A stretch of 5,173 nt of DNA from CAZWMK01 sp964635065. Lineage in GTDB: Bacteria > Pseudomonadota > Alphaproteobacteria > Sphingomonadales > Sphingomonadaceae. This document shows positions 1 through 5,173 of the stretch, in pieces (positions within the stretch are counted from its first letter, which is position 1; each line of letters opens with the position of its first letter). The stretch lies in NCBI GenBank assembly GCA_964635065.1, contig CAZWMK010000132.1, positions 1 to 5,173 on the forward strand, given 5' to 3'. A model generated the notes under the pieces. That model did not search any database, had not been told where the DNA came from, and worked only from the letters and a program-made list of their open reading frames with translations. Position numbers and translations under genes: made by a program.

Positions 1-1200
1 TTCATCCGGGCCATGCATCTTCGGCTTCACGATATACATCGAGCCGGTGCGGCTGTTGCTGACGCGACCGAGACCCTTCAGTTCGTGGAGCGAGATCAAC
101 GCGGTGACGATGCCGTCCATGATGCCTTCAGGCACGTCGCTACCATCGGCCAGACGGATGGCGTCGCTCGTCATCAGGTGGCCGACATTGCGGATGAACA
201 GCAGGCTGCGGCCCGGCAATGTGACAGTGCCACCCGTTGCGCCCTGATAGACGCGGTCGGGGTTGAGCGCACGTTCGACCGTGCGACCGCCCTTTTCAAA
301 GCTGTCGACCAGATCGCCCTTCATCAGGCCGAGCCAGTTGCGGTAAACGGCAACCTTTTCCGCCGCATTGACGGCGGCAACTGAATCCTCGCAGTCGATG
401 ATCGTGGTGAGCGCCGATTCCAGCACAACATCGGCAATGCCTGCGGCATCATCGCGACCGATCGGGTGGGTGCGGTCAATACGGATTTCGAGGTGCAGGC
501 CATTATTGACGAGCAGGATCGTATCGGGGGCGTTGGCATTGCCGGTGAAGCCGACAAACTTCGAGGCGTCGGCGAGGGTCGTGTTGCCATGCGCCGTGCG
601 GATGATCAGCGTGCCTTTTTCAACCGCATAGCCGGTTGCGTCTGTATGGCTGCCCGACACGAGCGGAGCGGCGGTGTCGAGGACTGCGCGTGCGCGTGCA
701 ATGACCTCGGCGCCGCGCACCGGATTATAGCCGGGGCCCTTGGTGCGGCCATCGGCTTCGTCGATGGCGTCGGTGCCGTAAAGCGCGTCATACAGGCTGC
801 CCCAGCGTGCGTTGGCGGCGTTCAGCGCATAGCGGGCGTTTGACAGCGGCACGACAAGCTGCGGCCCAGCCAGCACCGCGATTTCAGGATCGACATTCCT
901 GGTGCCGATGGTGAAGTCGTCGCCTTCGGGGACAAGATATCCGATCTCGCGCAGGAAGGCCTGATAGGCCGTCGCGTCGATCAGCTGCCCCTGCCGTGCA
1001 TCGTGCCAGGCATCGATCTTGGCTTGCAGATCGTCACGCTTGGCGAGAAGCGCCTGGTTCTGGGGGGTCAGGCGTTCGATCAGGGCCGCGGCACCCTGCC
1101 AGAAAGCCGCCGCATCGATGCCGGTGCCGGGCAGTGCTTCGTTGTTGATGAAGTCGCGCAGTAGCGGCGCGACGGTCAGGCCATAGGTGTCATTGCTCAT
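1..1200 (-). CDS. glcB: Malate synthase G, N-terminal 400 residues (partial, runs off left edge)
   Basis: Malate synthase G condenses glyoxylate with acetyl-CoA to give malate and CoA, the second step of the glyoxylate shunt, in the cytoplasm. Reading the complement from the ATG at 1198-1200 gives 400 codons without a stop down to base 1. The family is about 720 residues, so roughly 55% is present and the C-terminal part, with the expected catalytic Asp and the metal-binding Glu/Asp, lies outside. Visible hallmarks are the start MSNDTYGLTVAPLLRDFIN, the TTIIDCEDSVAAV motif (residues 265-277, acidic residues D269 and E271), GRSLLFIRNVGHLMT (330-344, with R337 matching the catalytic Arg of the family) and SRTGSMYIVKPKMHGP (383-398). 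An AGGAA Shine-Dalgarno lies seven bases before the ATG. The gene is divergent from a LysR-type regulator. It is isoform G rather than A, because of the length before the TTIIDCEDS motif and the KPKMHGP segment. Confidence 0.97.
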   Translation of the reverse strand, partial: MSNDTYGLTVAPLLRDFINNEALPGTGIDAAAFWQGAAALIERLTPQNQALLAKRDDLQAKIDAWHDARQGQLIDATAYQAFLREIGYLVPEGDDFTIGTRNVDPEIAVLAGPQLVVPLSNARYALNAANARWGSLYDALYGTDAIDEADGRTKGPGYNPVRGAEVIARARAVLDTAAPLVSGSHTDATGYAVEKGTLIIRTAHGNTTLADASKFVGFTGNANAPDTILLVNNGLHLEIRIDRTHPIGRDDAAGIADVVLESALTTIIDCEDSVAAVNAAEKVAVYRNWLGLMKGDLVDSFEKGGRTVERALNPDRVYQGATGGTVTLPGRSLLFIRNVGHLMTSDAIRLADGSDVPEGIMDGIVTALISLHELKGLGRVSNSRTGSMYIVKPKMHGPDE

Positions 1201-1207
1201 GTGCCGG

Positions 1208-1212
1208 TTCCT
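1208..1212 (-). promoter_or_regulatory. Ribosome binding site of glcB
   Basis: On the minus strand AGGAA stands seven bases before the ATG at 1200. It supports that start over any internal one. Confidence 0.75.
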
Positions 1213-1222
1213 GAAATGGAGA

Positions 1223-1272
1223 TTGCCATTGATCGCTGCCTAGCGGGGATTTGACAATTGATCTATTGGCAA
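1223..1272. promoter_or_regulatory. Candidate operator region between glcB and the LysR-type gene
   Basis: TTGACAAT (1251-1258) and ATTGGCAA (1265-1272) form an 8-bp inverted repeat with one mismatch and a 6-bp spacer, 22 bp in all. A third related half-site, TTGCCATT (1223-1230), lies in direct orientation 28 bp to the left. The dyad is centred about 61 bp from the glcB start codon and 48 bp from the regulator start codon, within the shared divergent promoter region. It overlaps -35-like hexamers on both strands (TTGACA plus; TTGTCA and TTGCCA minus), although no good -10 box accompanies any of them. LysR-type regulators commonly bind such dyads between themselves and a divergent target. That this is the binding site of the neighbouring regulator is inference. 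Confidence 0.5.
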
Positions 1273-1296
1273 GGATGGAAAAGCATCATGTCCTGA

Positions 1297-1311
1297 ATGG
1301 AAACATTCCAT
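1297..1311. promoter_or_regulatory. Perfect dyad over the start codon of the LysR-type gene
   Basis: ATGGAA (1297-1302), spacer ACA and TTCCAT (1306-1311) form a perfect 6-bp inverted repeat. The inner 13 bases fit T-N11-A with dyad symmetry, the generic shape of a LysR-type box. The right arm includes the first two bases of the ATG at 1310, and the left arm holds GGAA, the only Shine-Dalgarno-like sequence for the gene. A further ATGGAA copy lies 22 bp upstream at 1275. Protein bound here, or an RNA hairpin formed by the arms, would hinder initiation, which would suit autorepression. This role is inferred. Confidence 0.35.
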
Positions 1312-2233
1312 GGCGGCATCTGGCCTGATCGACGATCTTGAACTCTTCGTCCGCGTTGTCGAAGCGGGCGGCCTGTCGGCGGCGGGGCGGCAGCTCAATC
1401 TGTCGCCGTCGATGTTGTCGAAACGGCTGGCGCGGCTGGAGGGGCGACTGGGTGTGCGGCTCCTCGTCCGTAACAGTCGCAGGCTGGCGTTGAGCGATAT
1501 CGGGCAGGGGTATTTCACACGGGCGCAGGCAATTCTGGCCGCTGTCGACGAAGCCGAACGCTATGTATCGGGCAGGGCGCGGCAGACGGGCGGATTGCTC
1601 AGGATATCGGCGCCGACCTCATTTGGGCGGCTGCATGTCGCGCCGCATCTGAAAAGCTTTCTCGACCGCCATCCGGGGGTGCGGATCGATATTGATCTCA
1701 GCGATGGTTTTGTCGATCTGGTAGGCAGCCATATCGATGTCGCCATCCGTATCGGCGCGTTGCAGGATTCCTCGCTGATGGCGCAGCGGCTGGCAGCGAA
1801 CCAGCGGCTGTTGTGCGCAACGCCGGATTATGTCGCCCGTCATGGCATGCCGCAGACCCTTGACGAACTGTCAGGCCATCGCCTGCTGGCCGCTGACAAT
1901 CAGACGCCATGGCGTCTGGACGGGCCGGAGGGGGCGGTCAGCCTGCGTGTCGACAGCGTTGTTCGTACCAATTCAAGCGAAGTGGTACGCGAGACGCTGT
2001 TGTCGGGCATGGGTATTGCGCTCAGATCGACCTGGGATATCGGGGATGCCTTGCGTGACGGTCGCCTGATGGTGGTACTGCCGCGCTATCAGGGCGCGAC
2101 CGACGTCGCCATTCACGCCGTGCACACCAGCGGGCGGCAGGCGTCTGCCAATGTGCGCGCTTTCATCGAACATCTCAAACAATGCTATGGCAATCAGCCG
2201 CCATGGCATGTCGATGCCCTGGATGGCGCCTGA
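1310..2233 (+). CDS. LysR-family transcriptional regulator (CrgA-like type), candidate regulator of glcB
   Basis: A full-length 307-residue LysR-type DNA-binding regulator; the family is usually about 300. The N-terminal winged helix-turn-helix covers residues 7-66, with the recognition part LSAAGRQLNLSPSMLSKRL (22-40) followed by LARLEGRLGVRLLVRNSRRL. A linker helix follows (about 67-92). The periplasmic-binding-protein-like effector domain spans about 96-293, opening with GLLRISAPTSFGRLHVAPHL and containing GSHIDVAIRIG (139-149) and the LLSGMGIALRS segment (230-240), both typical of the CrgA-like branch. The ligand cannot be read from sequence. ATG 1310 is chosen because the frame has no ATG, GTG or TTG between it and the stop at 1259. 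Its Shine-Dalgarno is weak (GGAA at 1299-1302, seven bases away) and sits inside a dyad. It is divergent from glcB, so control of glcB is the simplest inference. pgi follows 89 bases downstream on the same strand with no terminator seen between. Confidence 0.93.
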   Translation: MAASGLIDDLELFVRVVEAGGLSAAGRQLNLSPSMLSKRLARLEGRLGVRLLVRNSRRLALSDIGQGYFTRAQAILAAVDEAERYVSGRARQTGGLLRISAPTSFGRLHVAPHLKSFLDRHPGVRIDIDLSDGFVDLVGSHIDVAIRIGALQDSSLMAQRLAANQRLLCATPDYVARHGMPQTLDELSGHRLLAADNQTPWRLDGPEGAVSLRVDSVVRTNSSEVVRETLLSGMGIALRSTWDIGDALRDGRLMVVLPRYQGATDVAIHAVHTSGRQASANVRAFIEHLKQCYGNQPPWHVDALDGA

Positions 2234-2322
2234 CACGGGGGGGCTGAAACGGGGCGAGTCTGGTTTTTCGCCGCGGACTGACCTATGCCACGACGAAATC
2301 ATGTGGACCGGCACGTTTTGCA
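2234..2322. other. Short gap between the LysR-type gene and pgi, no clear signal
   Basis: The 89 bases hold a weak hairpin (GGCGA 2253-2257 with TCGCC 2268-2272) whose T-run is in the loop, so it is not a convincing terminator. No good sigma-70 or sigma-54 promoter is seen. Co-transcription of the regulator and pgi cannot be excluded. Confidence 0.4.
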
Positions 2323-3900
2323 GTGAAGGATAGGCTGTTGCGCGCGCTTTTCGATGCTGTTGGACCTGCCGCGGAAGCTGCGCTTTCCTGCTCTTTGCTG
2401 GATCATTTTGCCAAAGATTCCGCACGTGTGGACGCATTGAGCGTCACGGTCGGCCCGTTCTTTGCCGATTTTTCGAAAACCCATCTCGATCCTGGTCTGA
2501 TCGCAGCGGCTGCCGGATGGTGGCAAGGGTCGGATGCTGCGGTGTGGCTGGAAAGTGTGCGCCGGGGTGGCCTTGCCAATAGCACCGAACGCCGCGCGGC
2601 GCTGCATGAAGCCTGGCGCGCCGCGTATCCGCCCGCCACGGTTGCCGCCCATGTGGCCGAGGTCAACCATGCCATGCAGGCTTTGGTGGCAGACTGGCGC
2701 GCCAGCGATGCGACGGCTTTGGTTCATATCGGCATTGGCGGTTCGTCGCTCGGGCCTGAGCTGGCGCTGACGGCGCTCGCGCCGCACGGTGGCCGTTTCG
2801 ATGTGCGGGTTGTCGGCAACCTCGATGCATCAGCAACGCTGCGAGCCTTGCAGGGACTTGATCCGCAGCGCACGCGGGTGATCGTTGCCAGCAAGAGCTG
2901 GACGACGCTGGAAACGCAAACCAACATGACGATGGTCCACGCGTGGTTGCGGGCCGGTGGCGTGGCCTGTCCCGAAAGCGTGACGGCGGCGCTGACAGGA
3001 CGTGGCGACCTGGCACGGGCTGCCGGCATTTCATCCGCCCGGATTTTCGACGTGCCTGATTGGGTGGGTGGGCGCTTTTCGCTGTGGTCGGCAATCGGGC
3101 TGCCGATTGCGCTGCAACTTGGCTGGGATGGCTTCCAGCGCCTGAGACAGGGGGCGGCGTTGATGGACAGCCATGCGGCAGAAACGCCGCTGGCACGCAA
3201 TGCGCCGTGGCTCGCGGCACTGGCGGGCTGGCTTTATGCCTGCATTGCCGGTTGCGGCAGTCGCGCAACCTTTGCCTATGATGATCGCCTGCGGATGCTG
3301 CCCGCGCATCTGTCGCAGCTTGAAATGGAAAGCCTCGGTAAAAGCGTGACGCGGGACGGCGCGCCGGTCGCTTGCGGCATCGGTGCCATGTGGGGCGGTG
3401 TCGGTACCGATGTGCAACATGCCGTCATCCAGGCCGTGCAACAGGGGCACCGGACCGTGCCTGTTGATTTCGTCGCGGTGCAACAGTGCGGACATGACCA
3501 TGCCGACCGTCACCGGCTGGTGCTGGCGTCGATGCTGGGACAGGCGGCGATGATGCTGCGCGGCAAGAATGCCGATGCGGTCCGTGCCGAAATGTCGGCG
3601 GCGGGCCATGCCCCGGAGGATATCGAGGAACTGGTGCCCCACAAGTCTTGCCCGGGCAACCGGCCTTCGACGACGATCCTCCTCGACCGTCTGACACCGG
3701 AGGCATTGGGCGCACTGATTGCCTTTTACGAACAGCGCACGGTGATGCTGGCGGCGTTTCTGGGCGTCAATCCGTTTGACCAGTGGGGGGTCGAGATGGG
3801 CAAGGCCGCCGCTCTCAGGCTGGCCCATGGACAGGCATCGGGCGTTTTCGATCCGTCGACGGCGGCCCTTGCGGCACGTCTGCTGCATCCGGGGACCTGA
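2323..3900 (+). CDS. pgi: Glucose-6-phosphate isomerase (start probably TTG at 2338)
   Basis: Interconverts glucose-6-phosphate and fructose-6-phosphate in the cytoplasm, serving glycolysis, gluconeogenesis and sugar-phosphate supply. Numbered from the GTG at 2323 (525 residues; E. coli Pgi is 549), it shows the sugar-isomerase motif HIGIGGSSLGPE (135-146), the phosphate-binding SKSWTTLET (190-198), PGI signature 1 DWVGGRFSLWSAIG (246-259, R251), the catalytic glutamate in LEMESLGK (E336), the histidine in GTDVQHA (H366), and signature 2 ending FDQWGVEMGK (485-494, K494). All expected catalytic residues are present, so the enzyme should be active. The GTG at 2323 has no Shine-Dalgarno, whereas the in-frame TTG at 2338 has AAGGA seven bases upstream, giving a 520-residue protein. 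The gene follows the LysR-type gene by 89 bases (104 from the TTG). No clear sigma-70 promoter is visible in that gap, so readthrough or a weak promoter is possible. Confidence 0.96.
   Translation: MKDRLLRALFDAVGPAAEAALSCSLLDHFAKDSARVDALSVTVGPFFADFSKTHLDPGLIAAAAGWWQGSDAAVWLESVRRGGLANSTERRAALHEAWRAAYPPATVAAHVAEVNHAMQALVADWRASDATALVHIGIGGSSLGPELALTALAPHGGRFDVRVVGNLDASATLRALQGLDPQRTRVIVASKSWTTLETQTNMTMVHAWLRAGGVACPESVTAALTGRGDLARAAGISSARIFDVPDWVGGRFSLWSAIGLPIALQLGWDGFQRLRQGAALMDSHAAETPLARNAPWLAALAGWLYACIAGCGSRATFAYDDRLRMLPAHLSQLEMESLGKSVTRDGAPVACGIGAMWGGVGTDVQHAVIQAVQQGHRTVPVDFVAVQQCGHDHADRHRLVLASMLGQAAMMLRGKNADAVRAEMSAAGHAPEDIEELVPHKSCPGNRPSTTILLDRLTPEALGALIAFYEQRTVMLAAFLGVNPFDQWGVEMGKAAALRLAHGQASGVFDPSTAALAARLLHPGT
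2326..2330 (+). promoter_or_regulatory. Ribosome binding site favouring a TTG start for pgi
   Basis: AAGGA at 2326-2330 lies seven bases before the in-frame TTG at 2338-2340. It begins immediately after the GTG at 2323-2325 and so cannot serve that codon. It argues that translation starts at 2338 and removes five residues from the longer model. Confidence 0.55.
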
Positions 3901-3922
3901 CTGTCGGTAATTTTTACAGTCA
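3898..3922. promoter_or_regulatory. Dyad upstream of the sigma-54 promoter, candidate activator-binding site
   Basis: TGACTGT (3898-3904) and ACAGTCA (3916-3922) form a perfect 7-bp inverted repeat with an 11-base AT-rich centre. The left arm begins with the pgi stop codon. A second, inner symmetry (GTAA TTT TTAC, 3907-3917) is also present. The dyad centre lies about 88 bp upstream of the start point predicted from the sigma-54 promoter, a usual distance for an enhancer-binding activator. The T-run is in the loop rather than after the stem, so it does not look like a pgi terminator. The identity of the binding protein is unknown. Confidence 0.4.
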
Positions 3923-3971
3923 TGCCAGAAGCCTCGGGCATAAGTGTCTGTTTTTGCGCGGTATCGGGATT

Positions 3972-3987
3972 TGGCGCAAATTTTGCT
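3972..3987 (+). promoter_or_regulatory. Sigma-54 (RpoN) -24/-12 promoter of the PEP-CTERM lectin gene
   Basis: TGGCGC (3972-3977), five bases, then TTGCT (3983-3987). GG at 3973-3974 and GC at 3985-3986 are separated by exactly ten bases, the invariant spacing of sigma-54 promoters. Against the consensus TGGCAC-N5-TTGC only one base differs (G for A). Transcription should begin near 3998, an A, giving a leader of about 47 bases before the ATG at 4045. Sigma-54 promoters need an ATP-hydrolysing activator bound upstream. In several PEP-CTERM/exosortase bacteria the linked response regulator PrsR is such an activator, but none is encoded in this window. Confidence 0.68.
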
Positions 3988-4030
3988 CGCTATCTGAATA
4001 TATCGCTTGCCGGGCGCGCCGGCACGTCAT

Positions 4031-4036
4031 GAAGGG
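4031..4036 (+). promoter_or_regulatory. Ribosome binding site of the PEP-CTERM lectin gene
   Basis: GAAGGG lies eight bases before the ATG at 4045 and fixes that start. An overlapping out-of-frame ATG at 4029 has no such site. Confidence 0.75.
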
Positions 4037-4044
4037 CTTGCAAG

Positions 4045-4887
4045 ATGAAAACATGGCTTAAAACATCGGGGCTCGCATCGGCATCGCTGCTGTGCATGCA
4101 GGCGGCAAATGCGACCGTAGTTGTCAGCTATCCCGATTTTTCGGACGTGACAGGTCTTCAGATCAACGGCAATGCCGCGCAGGTGGGCAATGTGCTGCGT
4201 GTGACGCGCGACACCTATAATCAGGCGGGCAGCGTTTTTTCGCTGAATCCTGTGTCTCTGGCATCGAACGCCTCGTTCAGCACCTATTTCCAGTTCCGCT
4301 TCACCAATCCCGGCGGTGCGTGTGACGGTCTGGGCTGCGGCGCGGACGGGCTGGTTTTCGCCTTGCAGACCGTTTCAAATACGGCCGGCGGTGGCGGTGG
4401 CGGTATCGGTTATGCCGGTCTGGCTAACAGTGTCGGCATCGAGTTCGACAGTTGGAACAATGGTGCCGGAGACGGTAACAGCAGCAATCATGTCGGCATC
4501 AACGTAGGCGGCAACGTCAACTCCCTGATGACGCAGGAAATCCTCGCGGGCGATCTCAACAATGGTCAGATCTGGAACGCATGGGTGGATTATAATGGTG
4601 CCAGCACGCTTCTGGAGGTGCGCCTTGACCTGTCGAGCGTGCGCCCGGCGCTGCCTGTTCTGTCTCTGAGCCGCGATCTGTCGGGTGACCTTGGTTCCAC
4701 GTCCGCGTTTGTTGGATTTACGTCGGGTACGGGTGCAGCCTTCGCAAATCATGACGTTCTCAACTGGGTGCTGGAGGATCGTTTTGCGCCCATTGGCGTG
4801 CCGGTGCCGGAACCGGGCATGATCGGACTGATGGGCGGGGCACTGGCCTTTGTTGGCCTGGCGCGTCGTCGCAAGCCGCGCGCCTGA
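4045..4887 (+). CDS. Secreted L-type (legume-type) lectin domain protein with PEP-CTERM sorting signal
   Basis: A 280-residue exported protein. Residues 1-23 are a signal peptide (Lys-rich start, hydrophobic core, cleavage likely after ANA at 21-23). Residues about 24-245 form an L-type lectin beta-sandwich: GADGLVFALQ (99-108, D101 being the expected sugar-binding Asp), a Gly-rich loop at 115-120 leading into IGYAG, and then SVGIEFDSWNN (129-139). In the metal site E133, D135, N139, D143 and H149 follow nearly the spacing of concanavalin A E8, D10, N14, D19 and H24. The strands IWNAWVDYNG (176-185) and AFVGFTSGTGAAFANHDVLNW (221-241) also fit the fold. The tail is a classical PEP-CTERM: VPEP (254-257), a hydrophobic span (259-272) and ARRRKPRA. 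Exosortase should cut there after export, leaving the protein outside the cytoplasmic membrane. C93 and C98 could form a small disulfide loop. The ligand is unknown; self-produced exopolysaccharide is a reasonable guess. A sigma-54 promoter precedes it and a terminator follows. Confidence 0.93.
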   Translation: MKTWLKTSGLASASLLCMQAANATVVVSYPDFSDVTGLQINGNAAQVGNVLRVTRDTYNQAGSVFSLNPVSLASNASFSTYFQFRFTNPGGACDGLGCGADGLVFALQTVSNTAGGGGGGIGYAGLANSVGIEFDSWNNGAGDGNSSNHVGINVGGNVNSLMTQEILAGDLNNGQIWNAWVDYNGASTLLEVRLDLSSVRPALPVLSLSRDLSGDLGSTSAFVGFTSGTGAAFANHDVLNWVLEDRFAPIGVPVPEPGMIGLMGGALAFVGLARRRKPRA

Positions 4888-4925
4888 ACTGATCGCACGT
4901 CACACGGCCGGCCGCGCCTGCCAGG

Positions 4926-4955
4926 CCCGGTGCGCTCCCCGCGCGCCGGGTTTTT
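4926..4955 (+). terminator. Rho-independent terminator of the PEP-CTERM lectin gene
   Basis: CCCGGTGCGC (4926-4935) pairs with GCGCGCCGGG (4941-4950) to form a 10-bp stem with one G-U pair and a 5-base loop, followed at once by TTTTT (4951-4955). It begins 38 bases after the stop codon. Very GC-rich stem, strong prediction. Confidence 0.88.
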
Positions 4956-5001
4956 GGCGTCTGTGGTTTCAGATTGCGTGTCCATGCGGGCGGCACCCAG
5001 T

Positions 5002-5031
5002 AAAAACCCCCGCCGCTGGTGCGACGGGGGT
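5002..5031 (-). terminator. Terminator of glnA, probably bidirectional
   Basis: ACCCCCGCCGC (5006-5016) pairs with GCGACGGGGGT (5021-5031), an 11-bp stem with one C-A mismatch and loop TGGT. Read on the minus strand the stem runs into TTTTTACTG, giving an intrinsic terminator about 28 bases after the glnA stop. Read on the plus strand it is followed by CTTTATTT, so it may also stop transcripts that pass the lectin terminator at 4926-4955. Confidence 0.85.
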
Positions 5032-5058
5032 CTTTATTTCCAGTCCTGTCGGTAAGGA

Positions 5059-5173
5059 TCAGAGGCTGTAGTACATTTCGAACTCGACCGGCGACGGGGT
5101 CATTTCCCAGCGCGCCACTTCCTGCATCTTGATGTTGATGAAGCTGTCGATCAGTTCGTTGGTGAACACGCCG
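5059..5173 (-). CDS. glnA: Glutamine synthetase type I, C-terminal 37 residues (partial, runs off right edge)
   Basis: Glutamine synthetase makes glutamine from glutamate, ammonia and ATP in the cytoplasm, as a dodecamer. The complement from 5172 to 5059 reads 37 codons and a TGA stop. The visible peptide begins GVFTNELIDSFINIKMQEV and ends TPSPVEFEMYYSL. This is the C-terminus of bacterial type I enzymes: E. coli has GVFTDEAIDAYIAL and MTPHPVEFELYYSV at the same place. The adenylylation-site tyrosine and all active-site motifs lie outside the window. The gene converges on the PEP-CTERM lectin gene, and a terminator hairpin lies between them. The short length limits subtype calls, but the family is clear. 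Confidence 0.92.
   Translation of the reverse strand, partial: GVFTNELIDSFINIKMQEVARWEMTPSPVEFEMYYSL

Noticed and set aside
13..843. Plus-strand open frames (13-384 and 466-843) opposite glcB
   Set aside because: They are antisense to a confidently recognised malate synthase G frame and look like no known family.
1251..1279. Sigma-70 promoter for the LysR-type gene with TTGACA at 1251
   Set aside because: The -35 hexamer is perfect, but the sequence 17 bases on (GATGGA) is a poor -10, so it is treated as part of the operator and not called as a promoter.
1973..2787. Minus-strand open frames spanning the LysR-pgi junction
   Set aside because: They overlap two well-supported genes, have no ribosome binding site of note and have shadow-like composition.
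3031..3888. Long open frame on the minus strand opposite pgi (285 codons)
   Set aside because: It lies wholly antisense to a clearly real pgi, has an Arg/His-rich composition typical of a shadow frame in GC-rich DNA, and shows no recognisable domain.
3898..3922. Dyad as an intrinsic terminator of pgi
   Set aside because: The stem is short and AT-containing, the T-run is in the loop, and the bases after the stem (CATGCC) are not T-rich.
4029..4061. Ten-codon ORF (ATG 4029 to TAA 4061) overlapping the lectin start, possible leader peptide
   Set aside because: There is no Shine-Dalgarno before it, and GAAGGG at 4031 is placed to serve the ATG at 4045. No attenuator-like structure is seen.
4090..4098. 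Lipoprotein lipobox around Cys17 of the lectin
   Set aside because: The residues before the Cys are S-L-L, and lipoboxes need a small residue (A, G or S) at -1. A standard ANA cleavage site follows at 21-23.
3901..5055. Direct repeat CTGTCGGTAA at 3901-3910 and 5046-5055
   Set aside because: Only ten bases are shared, the contexts are unrelated (upstream of a promoter and beside the glnA stop), and no flanking similarity suggests a mobile or att-type repeat.

Overview
This is a GC-rich window from a proteobacterial chromosome. The protein sequences look alphaproteobacterial, most like the sphingomonad group. That placement is inferred from the flavour of the malate synthase G, glutamine synthetase tail and Pgi; no rRNA or other marker is present to fix it. 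Every base is accounted for by housekeeping carbon and nitrogen genes plus one surface-protein gene. There is no sign of an insertion sequence, phage, CRISPR array, tRNA or rRNA.

Layout. Bases 1-1200 (minus strand) hold the first 400 codons of malate synthase G (glcB), which runs off the left edge. A 109-base gap (1201-1309) separates it from a divergent LysR-type regulator (1310-2233, plus). The gap contains a good inverted repeat (1251-1272) with an extra related half-site, and a second perfect dyad lies on the regulator's own start codon. Bases 2323-3900 (plus) encode a complete glucose-6-phosphate isomerase (pgi). Its true start is probably a TTG at 2338 with a good ribosome binding site, not the GTG at 2323. 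Bases 3901-4044 form a regulatory region with a near-consensus sigma-54 promoter. Bases 4045-4887 (plus) encode a secreted L-type (legume-type) lectin domain protein with a C-terminal PEP-CTERM sorting signal. Bases 4888-5058 carry two back-to-back intrinsic terminators. Bases 5059-5173 (minus) are the last 37 codons of glutamine synthetase (glnA), which runs off the right edge.

How the parts fit. glcB is an anaplerotic glyoxylate-shunt enzyme, and the divergent LysR regulator is the obvious candidate for its control. pgi links glycolysis, gluconeogenesis and supply of sugar phosphates for polysaccharides, but the sequence shows no direct functional link with its neighbours. The most interesting unit is the PEP-CTERM lectin. 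PEP-CTERM proteins are processed by exosortase in bacteria that make exopolysaccharide. This one has an intact Ca/Mn-type lectin metal site, a GG-N10-GC sigma-54 promoter with a sensible leader of about 47 bases, and an upstream dyad at about -88 where an enhancer-binding activator could sit. That suggests a sigma-54-controlled, sugar-binding extracellular or envelope protein tied to biofilm or floc matrix.
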